Below, in pieces: positions 34,321-44,639 of a stretch of DNA of 64,000 nt. Origin of the DNA: Pycnococcus provasolii. Its lineage: Eukaryota; Chlorophyta; Pseudoscourfieldiophyceae; Pseudoscourfieldiales. Each line of letters begins with the position of its first letter. Position 1 is the first letter of the stretch. The stretch covers positions 682,001 to 746,000 of the forward strand of contig CP150550.1 of assembly GCA_049487715.1 (NCBI GenBank), given 5' to 3'. Position numbers and translations under genes: made by a program. Under the pieces are notes generated by a model. That model had not been told where the DNA came from, did not search any database, and saw nothing but the letters and a program-made list of their open reading frames with translations.

Positions 34321-35752
34321 CGCCGTCTTCATAGTCGACGACATCGAAAGTCTTTTCAAACACCGGCTCGAGCCCGTACAGGCGACGAAGCTCGGGCATG
34401 CGATGGAGCGGGATGCCCATGGCGATGAGCAGTTGCGAGGCGGGAATGTTGACGCCTGATATCGACTCGCTCACGGGATGCTCCACCTGCAGGCGCGGGT
34501 TGAGCTCGAGGAAGAAGAACTCTCCCGTTTCGATCGCGTACAGGTACTCGCACGTCGCCGCACCAACGTACCCGACGTGCCTCGCGAGCGCGCAGGCGGC
34601 ATTCTCCATCGAGCGCAGCACCTCGTCTGGCGCGATCGTCGCGGGACCCTCCTCGATGATCTTCTGGTGGCGACGCTGCACGGAACAGTCTCGCGTGTGC
34701 AGCGCGCACACTCCACCGTGCTTGTCGCAGAGTAGCTGCACCTCGAGGTGCCTGCTTTTGGGCGCAAGCTTCATGACAAAGATGGGGCTGCGAGGCACCT
34801 CGCCAGCCACCTGCGGGAACATCGTGCGCACCTCCTCGTCGCCATGCGCGCGTCGAATTCCCTTCCCGCCACCACCCCAGCTCGCCTTGATCATGACGGG
34901 GTATCCGATGGCTTTGCACGCACGCACGCACGACTCGGCATCGTCGACGCACGCCGACCGGTACACGTCGTCTGGGATTTCGATGGTGCTGTTGTGGAAT
35001 TCCACGTTCGAGCCGCTCCACGGTATGGTCGGAACACCCGCCGCCTGCGCGAGTATGCTGGAACCCACCTTGTCTCCGAGCGCCGCCATCGGCCCACTCG
35101 GCGGTCCCAGGAAGGCGATATCTGCGTCGTCGAGTGCCGTGGGCAGGGACGGGTCCTCCGACGCGTGTCCCCAGCCTGGCCAGACGGCGTCCGCGCCGAC
35201 GCGCCGCGCGGTTGCGACGATGAGGCGCACGTTCGCGTAGTTGTTGACGTTCGATCCGCCGGGCACGTCGACGAAGAAGTCTGCAAGTCGCACGTGCTCT
35301 GCATTCACGCCGAGGTCCTCTGGCGTTGCCATGGCGATGAGCGTGATGGCACGATCGTGCCCGAGCATTTGGTGGCTGTACGCTCGTATGGATCGTATGA
35401 ACTTGACTGCGCCGAGTCCGTTGTTTGCGATGAGCACGGAAGCTATGGGCCGATCGCCGTCGTGTTCGTGTATGAATCGCTCGAGCGTGTTGAGTACGTG
35501 CGGCGTCCTTCGCGGCGACGACGGCGCTCTCTTCGCGGACGAGTTGGACGACGCGGATCCGGATCGTCTGTGCGCCGAGTATGCCGCCGCCGCCGCGGCC
35601 ATCGTGGCTTGTTGCGCCGCCACGGTCGTCGTCGTTTCCTGCTGCTGCTGCTGGGACGCTGCCGACATCATGGTCAAATTGTTCTTATCACCACCAGCCA
35701 ACAAAGACCCAGGTACTGCCGCTGCTGTGATCGTTTCTTCAATGAAATCCAA
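29285..35752 (-). CDS. ACC1: Multidomain (homomeric) acetyl-CoA carboxylase
   Basis: The product has 2,155 residues and one open frame without introns. A Ser/Ala/Gln-rich N-terminal ~85 residues precede the biotin carboxylase domain (ASVLIANNGLGAVKFIRSIR, PGWGHASEDP, ATP-grasp KASWGGGGKGIRR, ELNPRLQVEHPVSE). The biotin carboxyl carrier domain has EVMKM with the biotinyl lysine at about residue 874. A central region with acidic linkers follows, then the carboxyltransferase domain (~1480-2140; SGARLG, GIGAYLARLGRRTIQ, WRGFSGG, GGAWVVLD). It makes malonyl-CoA for fatty-acid synthesis. Length agrees with eukaryotic ACC (~2,100-2,350). Whether it acts in cytosol or plastid is open: the N-terminus is not a clear transit peptide, though some green algae use a homomeric enzyme in the plastid. 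Confidence 0.95.
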
Positions 35753-37626
35753 CCTCAGAAATCAGAGCAAGAATGATGCTGAATGAAACGAGAAATGAAC
35801 ACGAATCACGAATCACGAGGGCTCCAAGCAAGAGAACACAATACAAGGAAGAGGACACAAGAAAAGAATAAGAAGGCCGCCGCCTACCTACTTATGTAAT
35901 GTAATGTACTACTACTACTACTATAAAGGATATATAAACACAATGCACATGCAGCAGAATGGGGTGTGTTGTGATCGGGTCCAGCGGCACGTTCTAGGGG
36001 AGGCTTTTCAGGAGGGGGGGATTAAATACAACCGCACAGGTGTCGTCCCCGAGAGGCGAGAGAAAGCGAATTCTGCGGTCAAACAGACGGGGTGAATTTT
36101 CCTCGGACGACTCCAGGACCCTCTACCCCCCACGGGCTCTCACATCTCGTCAAATTCTAGGGGATCCATTCGTTGGTGCCACGATCCCCTCCTAAGTTAG
36201 AATTTACAGAGCTATTCTATGTGCATATTTCATGCGGCACGGTCTAGCTAGGGGATAGGGGAGAGGGGGGAAGATGGGGGGGAGTACAGTTGTAGGGGAT
36301 AAATGGGAAGAGCTCAACGAGCCGACGAGGTGTTTTTGGACAGTGTACCTGTACTTCCTACCGCCTGGTCAATACGCCATTACGCAGGGAGCGTGCGTTG
36401 CATTATGCGTGTTGTCAGTTGTGTTGTGTTGATTGGTCACTCGCTCGCTCCCATCTGGCCATCTCAGATCTCTTTCATTTTCTTTTCCATCTTTATTGAC
36501 ATTTGCTTCCTGTTTTTCCTTGTAGATCCGATGAGGACGACCTGGAAGCCCGCAGAAATTGGCACGCTCCTCAAAGGTGCTCCTGATGATAGGAGCTCCT
36601 GCCTGCCTGCCTCGTGATGAAAACCTTTATCATGTCCCCATAGAGGGTCCCACAAGGCGGTCGAGGTACCTGGTCGAGGTGCAACCGTGCGAGAAGCAAA
36701 GAAAAAGAAAAAGAAAAGAAAAGAAAAGAAACCTGACAACTGGAGAAAATCGAATGATAGGACTATCGAAGAAGAAGAGAGGCGTGTGAAAGAAAGCTGA
36801 TGACAGGCATAGTTGAAGAAGAACTGAAGAAGAACCACCAAATGCCAAACGAAGACGGAAAAAAGATGGCTATGATACAGTAGCACGTCAACAACAGACA
36901 ACAGACCACCAACAGCTGCATGGATGCACTCAATCACCAAACCACAAGGTCCACCTGAGGCTGATGCTGATGCTGAGGGTGAGGAGTTGTTGGCTCAGAA
37001 GAAGAAGAAGAACGACTTTTTACTCGCCAGGTTCTCCACCGGCCAGCTTCCTTCCCTCCCTCCCTCAGGTGGGCACATCGCGCGACGCTATCCCTTTATC
37101 ATACAGGCAGTACATACTGTAAGATCGCTCCCGGGGCGATCACATCGCCTCGGGCATCAACGACCGCGAGCGCATCGTGGTGGGCAAGTGCCACGGCGTG
37201 TAGCCCTGCTGCGCCTCGCTGCCCTTCGCCTGCTCCAAGCACGTCATCTCCCAGCCGGAGCTCGAGCACTATTACCCGACGGCGCCGAAAAGAAACGAAG
37301 TTTAGTTGTATTTTTTAGAAAAGTCTGAAGTCTTAAGTGCTCACGACCTTAAGGACCTTAGGGGAGGTCGGCCTTTTAAAAGTCTCTTGGGATAACGTCT
37401 GAGATATCATATTGGAACTCATACTTTTGCCCGGCCTTAAGCTACCAAAAGTAAAAGGGACCGGCTGCTTTGCGTGCTGCGCTTGTTGTCTTACTACCCG
37501 GGTAAGTTATTTCTATTTGTGTTTGGATTGGTTCCTTAAGACTCGTTTCTGTTCACTCGCTGAGGTGGTTGGCTGTGTTTGGTCTGCAAAAAGGAAACAA
37601 TCTGATCTGAACTGCTTTTGACAATC
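35753..37626. other. Long divergent spacer (1.9 kb)
   Basis: This spacer lies between the start codons of ACC and the glycosyltransferase-like gene, and has no telomere-word blocks. It contains a (TAC)n run at 35905-35925, A/G-rich microsatellite at 36695-36735, a G-rich stretch at 36250-36290 and a GC-rich coding remnant at 37123-37305. Open frames here are short and of unnatural composition. Confidence 0.5.
37123..37305 (+). pseudogene. GC-rich coding remnant with an internal stop
   Basis: One frame reads GDHIASGINDRERIVVGKC, then a TAG, then CASLPFACSKHVISQPELEH and ends at TAG. Codon use and GC content look like the genes of this window and unlike the surrounding spacer. I do not recognise the family. 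It is probably a decayed gene fragment. Confidence 0.35.
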
Positions 37627-39624
37627 ATGTTGGTGGTGGTGAACGCAGCAGCAACAACAACAACAGCATCATGGCGGGCACATCAAAATGGCTTGGGAGG
37701 CGGCCAACATCCTCTCACCCCTCCTCCTCGACAGCCTGAAAGAAGAAGAAGAAGACTAAATCTGGTCTTCTCTTCGAAGGTTGGCAGCCTTCGTGCTTCT
37801 GCACTACTGCTCGTCGTCGTCGTCGTCGCATACATATCCGCAATCCTATCCACGTTCGCCGCCGCCGCTGCCACGCCAAACTGCCCAGCCCCTAAAAACT
37901 CACCGCAAGTCTTCTACCGAGAAGAGTCGCCCAACCCAACGGTGGGCGTGAAACGCAAGTGCCGACGAGGATACACGGAAACGCCAGCCTTGTCATTCCT
38001 ACTCTATCGACCAAGCTACCAAAGAGATGCCCCCAGAGTACAGGAACTTCTCAAGAGCTTCCCAGGCGCGGAGTTCTGCATGCTGTTCGACAATACGACG
38101 GTCGAAGACGCACCAGAAAACAAAGGATGGCTCAAGGCGCTTGGCGGCAGTCACATGCGATTTCTAGCGTACACGCCAAGCACCATCAGCCTAACCGCTG
38201 CGGCAGATCGCCTGCTGCGCCTCACCAACGCGAAGCAGTCCATCCTCCTTCTCGACGAAAAGGCGCTCGACCGCGCCGTGGCCAGCGACAGCGCGTGGGT
38301 GCGCGGCGCACTCGAAAGGTTCGAAAAACATCCTCGCCTTGGCGTGATTTCAGGGAAGCGAGGTCCAGCCGCGAGCCAGCACGCCAACGGACTCGTGTTC
38401 GAGACGCAGCCAGGTGGAGGACCCATCGCACTGCGCCTCGTAGACATGCTGATCGGGAATGCGTTTGGGCACGTCAGATACTGCACCGCCTCCTGCGAAA
38501 CGTCCGTCGGAGGCATATCGCGCGCACTCGCCGGTCGCGCGTGGAGCTCGGGATGGCAGGCAGCGAGCTACGCCAAGGCCAGGATGGGAGTCAGCAAGGA
38601 GAAGTGCACAGCCGCGTTCGGAGACAAGGCTTCCCAGAAAAGGGCGGAGGAACTTGCGCGCAAGGCCAACGAGGCGATGGCTGCGAAGTCCGACACGTCG
38701 CCGTTCCAATGCGCGGCGGGCATTGCGAACCGCTGCAAGGTTGGTGCCGACGACGGCGATTTGCCCGTCGCAACATTCGTCGTGCAGTACTTCCGCCGCC
38801 CCGATCGCATCGGGTACGTGTCAACAAGGCTTCGAGAAATGGCCAAGACGGAGCTCATCATAAACAACGACAGCAGCGGCGACTTCCCCACGTTCATTCG
38901 TTCGCTTGCGAGCACGAAGAAAGTGCAAACGAACGTTCCGTCGTGGGTCATCTTCTCGCCAGACATTCACGAGATTCGAGGATACAACCGAGTCAGCCGT
39001 TTCGGCAACGCTCCGGTGATCATGGCACTGCAGGACGACGACAAGCCGAGGAACTCCGACTGGGTGCGCAAGGCTCTGTCCCTGCTCAAGGCGAAGCCCA
39101 AGCTTGGCATGATTGGTGGGCTGCGAGGGCGCATGGACACCGGCAGAAGCAAGGACAAAACCACGAATCAGAACATGGGTCAAAAGTTTGGGCCAAACTT
39201 CAAGCCCATCAACACCGTGGAGCCAAGCAGCGGCATTGTGTTCATGTACGCGTACAAGGTGAATGCCGCGCCGCTCATTTACCGGCGCAACATGTTCCTG
39301 AGCCTTGGCATGTTCAACGGCAACTTCAGCTGTGTCGGGGAGGCTGGCATCGGCTTCGATTTCGAGTACTCTCTACGACTTTGGAAGCATAACTACGAGG
39401 TGGGCCTGTACTATACCAACTTCATTCGACCTCGACCGGGTGCACGAGGAAAGGGCGGCACGCGCTCTTCCAACTCGGCGTGGAATCGGCGAAGGCGCAA
39501 CGAGAACTTCAACAATGGACAGCTTTATGCCATGTATCGCGGATGGCACCACGCGGTGGGCACGCGCATGGCGGTGCAGCTGAACAAGGGACTTCGGTCA
39601 CGTGGTGGTCGTGGTCGACGCTGA
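37627..39624 (+). CDS. Type II membrane glycosyltransferase-like protein
   Basis: The product has 665 residues from the ATG at 37627. A basic N-terminus (RRRRRLNL) precedes one hydrophobic span (~57-76), giving a Golgi-type signal anchor. The lumenal part has two segments resembling GT-A folds. The first (~118-330) has SFLLYRPSYQRD and SILLLDEKAL. The second (~385-620) has ATFVVQYFRRPDRI, then IINNDSSGDFP, APVIMALQDDDKPRNSDWV (a DxD-like metal site) and GMIGGLRGR. The end is basic and Gly-rich. I infer a nucleotide-sugar transferase of the secretory pathway; donor and acceptor are unknown. The first segment lacks a clear DxD and may be structural. An upstream in-frame TTG at 37618 is not a likely start. 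Confidence 0.7.
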   Translation: MLVVVNAAATTTTASWRAHQNGLGGGQHPLTPPPRQPERRRRRLNLVFSSKVGSLRASALLLVVVVVAYISAILSTFAAAAATPNCPAPKNSPQVFYREESPNPTVGVKRKCRRGYTETPALSFLLYRPSYQRDAPRVQELLKSFPGAEFCMLFDNTTVEDAPENKGWLKALGGSHMRFLAYTPSTISLTAAADRLLRLTNAKQSILLLDEKALDRAVASDSAWVRGALERFEKHPRLGVISGKRGPAASQHANGLVFETQPGGGPIALRLVDMLIGNAFGHVRYCTASCETSVGGISRALAGRAWSSGWQAASYAKARMGVSKEKCTAAFGDKASQKRAEELARKANEAMAAKSDTSPFQCAAGIANRCKVGADDGDLPVATFVVQYFRRPDRIGYVSTRLREMAKTELIINNDSSGDFPTFIRSLASTKKVQTNVPSWVIFSPDIHEIRGYNRVSRFGNAPVIMALQDDDKPRNSDWVRKALSLLKAKPKLGMIGGLRGRMDTGRSKDKTTNQNMGQKFGPNFKPINTVEPSSGIVFMYAYKVNAAPLIYRRNMFLSLGMFNGNFSCVGEAGIGFDFEYSLRLWKHNYEVGLYYTNFIRPRPGARGKGGTRSSNSAWNRRRRNENFNNGQLYAMYRGWHHAVGTRMAVQLNKGLRSRGGRGRR

Positions 39625-39851
39625 TGATGAAGTTAGACTATTAAGATTTGTTCTTACTCTTTTTATTTGTTTTTACTCTACCCTACCACCCTAGGATCAC
39701 CACTCATTCAATATCCCCGGCACCTTGTAGTTGATTCTTCTATATGGCAACATGGAAGTATGGGCTCAATGGTGAATTTGAATGGTTGTAAATGGACGAC
39801 CGTTGGACGAAGTAAACTCTATTACACAGCTGAATGAGCGATCAGTGACTT
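39625..39851. other. Convergent 3' spacer
   Basis: The spacer lies between the glycosyltransferase-like gene and VPS52. Its right half carries an element shared with the spacer at 54185-54349. Confidence 0.6.
39766..39847 (+). repeat. Copy 1 of an element shared by two convergent 3' spacers
   Basis: It contains AATGGACGACCGTTGGACGA, followed by AGTAAACTCTATTAC and TGAATGAGCGAT. The same words, with a few substitutions and one or two small gaps, occur at 54262-54345. Both copies lie just before the stop codon of a minus-strand gene. No protein is encoded. Confidence 0.8.
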
Positions 39852-42341
39852 TTACACTTCACCGGTGGACTTTTTGATTTCAAAGACAATTGCGGGCATG
39901 CCCACACCCACCTCTGTCAGGATCCTCTCGCCCTTCTCACCGATCTTGCTGAGAGCCTCCTTGGCGCGCGTATGGTACAACAAAAACTGAGTGAGAGCCT
40001 GCTTGAGAATGCCGGATGCTAGGTCATCCTCCACGCTCTTGCGAGGCGGGCCAAAGCACGCTTCCACAGCCTTGTTGACGGCAGCTATGATGCCACTCCA
40101 CCGCTCGGCGAAGAAACGCATCGCGACACCACCTCTTTTAGGACCTTCGGAGTCGCGCTCCGCGTCGGTCGCAGCTTCCGCCCATCGCACGAAGCTGATG
40201 AGCTCGCTCATGTGTTCCTCTAGAACGCGCTCGACCCACTGAGCGCGCTCGCGCGCGAGTAATGTGCTGAAGTACGCCAAATCACCAGCCACCGGCGCAT
40301 CAGTGGCACCCTCCGCGTGTGGGATGGAGGAAGTGTTGCCGTTCATCTCGCCCGCTGCGATAGATGCCTCGTCGCCTGGCACGTCGTCGGAAGCTCCGAC
40401 GACAAGTGCGCCGTGCACCGCGTGGTACGCCAGAACGACAAGCGCAACACTCGATGGGGAAGAAGATGGCGATTTGCCGCTGCTGGTGGCGGCGGCGGTG
40501 GATGCGCCGGTGGTGGATGTATTGATCCCGAGTCCAGCGCACACGCGTGCGAAACCCACCACAGCCTCACGCAGGCGCTCCAACGAGTGGCCAATCTGGC
40601 CGTCGCCCACGCTGCCAGAAAGCATGCGGCAGCTAGCGAGCAGCTCTCCGCACGACTTGGCGATGCGCGGGAGGTCGGACCTGCGCGGGTTCATTCCACC
40701 TTCGGGCGTTGCCGCACTTCTTAGAACCGCGGCAACGTTGCGTGGCTCCTCCAGGCTCGTGATGTGCGATTCGAGAAGAGCCTTCGCGCGAGGCCACAGT
40801 ATCATGAGAATGCGGTCGAGGTACGCGTCCAGCGCGGGCACACGTCGCTTCGCCATAGTCACGCGAAGCCGCTGCGTGGCTGCAATGCAAAGTAGACATC
40901 CAATCGCGTCGCCGTATGTCGTCACGCCGATCGGCACGCCGGGCGTGGCGCTGCTGGCGCCGGGCACCGTGGCATCCACGAACACGTTGTGTGGCTCGTT
41001 CGCGCTCGCCACGACCCACCTCTCCACGGCTGCCAACGGAGCCTCGAAGACACCTGAGAAGAGTCTGCGTTCGCCGAAGAAGTCGCCGATGAACAAGTAC
41101 TCGGAGGTGGCTGTGTCTGCGAGAAGCTTGTGCGCCGAGGCGAACAGCCGCTCGAATGGGTGGTACCTCCGTGCGTCGCTCTCCACGTGAGGGACGAGCG
41201 CGGGACTGCCACCCTCGGTGAGATGCGCGAATGCCACCGTGGCGCGATCTCCAAGGCGAAAGGGGCTGTGGCCACCGCTACCGCCACCGGCTGTCACGCC
41301 ACCACCGCGCCCGCCGCCCGTCGACATGGCACCACCACGAGATGCCGCGGCATCCCCCTTCTGGAACATGGCACCGAGCGCTCCCGCCGCCTCCGCGAAC
41401 GCTCCTGACATTCCAACCGCAGCTTGACTCATCGCCACTGTCAGGCTCGGCGCCGCGCCTCCACCCGATGTGCCCGTGGCATTGGACAGACGCGTCACGC
41501 TGCCAAGCACGTCACCTGGCACTGCCGGGTCAGCGCGTAGGCGAGGCAGAGCCTCGACGTACGCTTCGAAGTTGCTCTTCAGGCCACCGCCTACTGCGTC
41601 GGCGTACGACATGGTCAGCTCGACGTAAATCGCATTTGGTTCTCCTGGGGCTGCCGCTGTTTCGACGGCGCTTCCGCCGTGCTGCCTCAGATAGCGCACG
41701 AAGTGGCGATACTTGAGCAGCACGTTCCGCTGAATCATCTGAACGTTCGTTCCGGGCTTACGCAGCGCGTGCACCTTCTTCAGCAGGAACTCTCGCACTT
41801 TCGAGCAGCTCTTGACGCGTAACTTCTCGAGCGCTGGAAGCACGTCATTGAGCGCAACGCACTCTTCACCACCACCACCACCGCCGTTTTGCTGCGTTTG
41901 GCAGAAGCCCAGCTTCTTGGAGAGCGTGAGCAGGTGCTCGAGGTACGCCTCTGTTACATCCTCCTCGACAACTCCTTCGACAAGCTCGGTGGGTAGCACG
42001 ACGGCAGACAGGAATTCGCCGAGGTGCGCGCAGACCGCCTTGCGGTTGCGTAGCTTGACACCCATGGACGCACTCTGCGTCTGCAGGCCGTGTATCTGCC
42101 TTGAGATTGTGCTTAGGTCGTGCTGGAAGTCGTGCAGCGTCTGCTCCATGTTCGCGAGCATGTCGTCGCACTGCGTGATTTGCGACGACAGCTCGACAAG
42201 GTTGTCAGACTCGCCGACATAGTCCTCGATGGAGGCGAGTTCCGCCTCTCTGAGGTGTGTTTCGATAAGTTTCGCGTGGTCTTGCAGTGACGCCGTTCCG
42301 TGGTGGAGCACTGCTTCGATCGCGGGGACCGATTCCACCAT
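39852..42341 (-). CDS. VPS52: VPS52, subunit of the GARP/EARP tethering complexes
   Basis: The product has 829 residues. The N-terminal ~140 residues carry the Vps52/Sac2 signature: IEDYVGESDNLVELSSQITQ, CDDMLANMEQTLHDFQHDL, SISRQIHGLQTQSASMGVKL, NRKAVCAHL. The middle contains the helical-bundle segments KVREFLLKKVHALRKPG and YRHFVRYL, interrupted by Gly/Ser-rich low-complexity loops. The C-terminal part (SHITSLEEPRNVAAVLRS, ALTQFLLYHTRAKEAL) fits the family. VPS52 tethers endosome-derived vesicles at the trans-Golgi network. Length is slightly above the usual ~700 because of inserted loops. The promoter region is shared with eIF2B-alpha and holds telomere-word repeats. Confidence 0.9.
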   Translation of the reverse strand: MVESVPAIEAVLHHGTASLQDHAKLIETHLREAELASIEDYVGESDNLVELSSQITQCDDMLANMEQTLHDFQHDLSTISRQIHGLQTQSASMGVKLRNRKAVCAHLGEFLSAVVLPTELVEGVVEEDVTEAYLEHLLTLSKKLGFCQTQQNGGGGGGEECVALNDVLPALEKLRVKSCSKVREFLLKKVHALRKPGTNVQMIQRNVLLKYRHFVRYLRQHGGSAVETAAAPGEPNAIYVELTMSYADAVGGGLKSNFEAYVEALPRLRADPAVPGDVLGSVTRLSNATGTSGGGAAPSLTVAMSQAAVGMSGAFAEAAGALGAMFQKGDAAASRGGAMSTGGGRGGGVTAGGGSGGHSPFRLGDRATVAFAHLTEGGSPALVPHVESDARRYHPFERLFASAHKLLADTATSEYLFIGDFFGERRLFSGVFEAPLAAVERWVVASANEPHNVFVDATVPGASSATPGVPIGVTTYGDAIGCLLCIAATQRLRVTMAKRRVPALDAYLDRILMILWPRAKALLESHITSLEEPRNVAAVLRSAATPEGGMNPRRSDLPRIAKSCGELLASCRMLSGSVGDGQIGHSLERLREAVVGFARVCAGLGINTSTTGASTAAATSSGKSPSSSPSSVALVVLAYHAVHGALVVGASDDVPGDEASIAAGEMNGNTSSIPHAEGATDAPVAGDLAYFSTLLARERAQWVERVLEEHMSELISFVRWAEAATDAERDSEGPKRGGVAMRFFAERWSGIIAAVNKAVEACFGPPRKSVEDDLASGILKQALTQFLLYHTRAKEALSKIGEKGERILTEVGVGMPAIVFEIKKSTGEV

Positions 42342-42642
42342 AGCCAGTTCACGTTCCAGGGATTCGAATCCAGAGTCACCACCATGAAACCCAACCTCAC
42401 CATACCCAACCTGACTCGGAGAGAAGAGAGCCTCCTGTTGTTGTTGTTATGTCTAAGTCGTCACTACTTAACTGATTTAAAATAACATCTGCTGACATCT
42501 CTGACTGGAGAGACATGGACGCCATGGAGAATGAATGGCGTCAGTGCGGGCGGAAAGGATGAAGAATGAAGGGAGGGAGAAGCCTGGAGGGAGAACGGGG
42601 GAACCCCTTGAAACCCTAACTCAAGCAGGTTCTTCCCCCTCG

Positions 42643-42669
42643 TAACCCTAACCCTAACCCTAGCCCTAG
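42643..42669. repeat. Interstitial telomere-like repeat (CCCTAA)
   Basis: TAACCCTAACCCTAACCCTA is followed by a CCCTAG variant. Further single words (AAACCCTAAC) lie at 42611 and 42710. The block is in a divergent promoter spacer. Confidence 0.9.
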
Positions 42670-42822
42670 TTTATAACCCTAGTTTTCCTACGATAAAGTC
42701 CTCTAAAACCCTAACCAGCGCCCTCATCAAAGCCTGTTCTTCACCTGAACCTGTTCTTTCCGTTCCTTCGGGTTCTCTCGAGTGCTCTTTCCAGAGACCC
42801 CCACCCCAGGCCGGCAGGCCCC

Positions 42823-42922
42823 CGACCCCGACCAGGAATTCCGTTTCAGGAGGGATCCCCACTGGGCACCCCTGACCCCGACCAGGAATTCCGTTTCAGG
42901 AGGGATCCCCACTGGGCACCCC
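42823..42922. repeat. 50-bp tandem duplication
   Basis: Two perfect head-to-tail copies contain CGACCAGGAATTCCGTTTCA and GGATCCCCACTGGGCACC (copy boundary near 42873). They lie upstream of the eIF2B-alpha ATG, probably within its promoter or 5' UTR. Confidence 0.9.
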
Positions 42923-43148
42923 TGAACACGTGTCCAGGTGGCGGCGGGTTTACGCGCAGGTGGCGCGCGTAAAAAAAAAACAGCCCCAGGTGTGTCTGTC
43001 TGTGCTAGGGTATATTTTACGATTCGCAAAAGAGAACAACACGCACGCATCAGACAGTCAGACGTCTGGCACAGTGTCATTATCACTTTCCTTGTTAGTG
43101 TCCTTGTCGTTGTGTCGTTGTGTCGTTGTAGTCATAAGCCATATCGTT

Positions 43149-44639
43149 ATGCAGCGCACGCTGTCGGCGATTGTTGACCTCGACCACCCTCTGAGTCCGT
43201 CGCTAGAAACCGCCATCTTGACCAAAGCTAGTGGGATTGACGATGATGTGGGAGGAGGCCTTCAGGGAGCTCACTTGGCACAGGCGGCGATGTACACGGA
43301 CATGATGCCACCCGTGTCGGGATTTCAGGGTCCCGTCATGGGATTTCAGCAGGCTGGTCCGTTCCACCAAGACGTGCTTCACATGGGAGGAATGCACGCA
43401 GCAACTCACGCAGGGGGAACGCACGGGGGTGTGTACGGTGCGGGCACGCACACGCACACAGGCGCACACCTAGGAGGTGCGTTCCCACACGCCGGAATCG
43501 CGCCTATACAAGGCATGATGATGGGCGGTCACCCCGAACAACAGTTTACGGGAGGAACGTTGCGGTCGAACACGACGACCATCGCAGCGGCACTAGGCGG
43601 AGCATCCGGAGGGTCGACGGACCCGAACCACGACCCGCAGAGGGAAGCACGCAAGGAACGCATGCTCAGCGAGTTCTACACAGCGCTGCAGGCGCTAGGG
43701 GGGGATGCAAACCTAGCAGTCGCGGCGGTTCGAGCGCTGACGAACGCAATCACGAGGTCGAACGCAAGCACGTTCATGGAACTCGTTCACGAGCTCACCG
43801 AAGGTGCAGCATTCCTGCGCGAGGCGGAGGGGAGAGGGCCGCAAGGAATCGGACTCACGAGTGGCTGCGAGCTCTTCCTCAGGCACCTCACAAGGTCGCC
43901 GGAAAGCATATCGTTCGGCGACCTTGGGGCGAACGACGACCACATGAAGGCGCTCAAGTCTCACCTCAGTGCACGGGGAGAACAGTTCACGGAGGTGGCG
44001 ACTGCCGCACGTGCGCGCATTGCGAAGCGAGGCGCTACCTTCATACGCGAGGGTGCCGTCGTTCTCGTGCACGGATTCAGCCGCGTCGTGCTCGCGGTAA
44101 TGGAGCATGCACGCCGATCAGGAAAATCCTTTCGCGTGGTGGCTACCGAAGCAAGGCCGGACAATGCCGGATACCGCATGGCAGAGGCGCTGCGCACGCG
44201 TGGCGTGGACGCGGCGGTTGCGCTCGATTCCTCGGTATGCCGCGTGCTGGAGACGTGCGACTGCGCCTTTGTTGGCGCGGAGGGCGTGTGCGCGAGCGGC
44301 GGCGTGCTGAACCGAATCGGAACGAGGCAAATTGCATTGCTTTGCCAGGCTGCGGGTCGTCCGCTGTACTGCGCCGCGGAAAGCTTCAAGCTCACGCGCG
44401 CCTTCCCGCTCGGCGGCGGCGACGCACCGCAAACTACGCCTGGCACCGAGGAGAGCACGGCGGTGGGCGTGGAGATGGGAGCAGTCGCGCCAGTCGCAGG
44501 GTCGGAGGAGAGCCTGCTCGCCGTGGCAACGCGCGCACGCGACTACACCGAACCTAAAACCATCACACTCGTCATCACTGACCTTGGAGCTTGGGCACCA
44601 AGCGCAGTGAGCGAGGAGCTGCTCATGCTGTACGCCTAG
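43149..44639 (+). CDS. EIF2B1: Translation initiation factor eIF2B, alpha subunit
   Basis: The product has 496 residues from the ATG at 43149 (MQRTLSAIVD). The first ~165 residues are Gly/His/Met-rich and disordered. The remainder matches eIF2B-alpha closely: VLVHGFSRVVLAVMEHARRS, VVATEARPDNAGYRMAEAL, VALDSSVCRVLETCDCAFVG, AEGVCASGGVLNRIGTRQIA, LYCAAESFKLTRAFPL, and the diagnostic tail TLVITDLGAWAPSAVSEELL. The subunit is the regulatory part of the decameric GDP-GTP exchange factor for eIF2 and senses eIF2 phosphorylation. Animal and yeast forms have ~305 residues, so the extension is unusual. A ~45-residue acidic/Thr insert precedes the final strand. Confidence 0.93.
   Translation: MQRTLSAIVDLDHPLSPSLETAILTKASGIDDDVGGGLQGAHLAQAAMYTDMMPPVSGFQGPVMGFQQAGPFHQDVLHMGGMHAATHAGGTHGGVYGAGTHTHTGAHLGGAFPHAGIAPIQGMMMGGHPEQQFTGGTLRSNTTTIAAALGGASGGSTDPNHDPQREARKERMLSEFYTALQALGGDANLAVAAVRALTNAITRSNASTFMELVHELTEGAAFLREAEGRGPQGIGLTSGCELFLRHLTRSPESISFGDLGANDDHMKALKSHLSARGEQFTEVATAARARIAKRGATFIREGAVVLVHGFSRVVLAVMEHARRSGKSFRVVATEARPDNAGYRMAEALRTRGVDAAVALDSSVCRVLETCDCAFVGAEGVCASGGVLNRIGTRQIALLCQAAGRPLYCAAESFKLTRAFPLGGGDAPQTTPGTEESTAVGVEMGAVAPVAGSEESLLAVATRARDYTEPKTITLVITDLGAWAPSAVSEELLMLYA

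Larger units (their letters stand above)
42342..43148. other. Divergent promoter spacer between VPS52 and eIF2B-alpha
   Basis: This 0.8-kb spacer has a telomere-word block (42643-42669), scattered single CCCTAA words from 42611 to 42716, and a 50-bp tandem duplication (42823-42922). The upstream in-frame extension of the eIF2B-alpha frame (from 42930) has no ATG and is probably 5' UTR. Confidence 0.55.

Noticed and set aside
33697-35776. Several long frames on both strands within the ACC gene
   Set aside because: High GC content leaves antisense and shifted frames open; none shows a family motif, whereas the ACC frame has all domains.
36303-36940. Frames of 70-158 codons in the ACC/glycosyltransferase spacer
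   Set aside because: Composition is dominated by A/G microsatellites and there is no conserved motif or coding periodicity that I can see.
42355-42380. T-loop-like GGGATTCGAATCC upstream of VPS52
   Set aside because: It is a short palindrome only; the surrounding sequence does not fold as a tRNA.
42930-43148. In-frame upstream extension of eIF2B-alpha
   Set aside because: It has no ATG and includes a run of lysine codons from an A tract; translation from 43149 explains the conserved protein.
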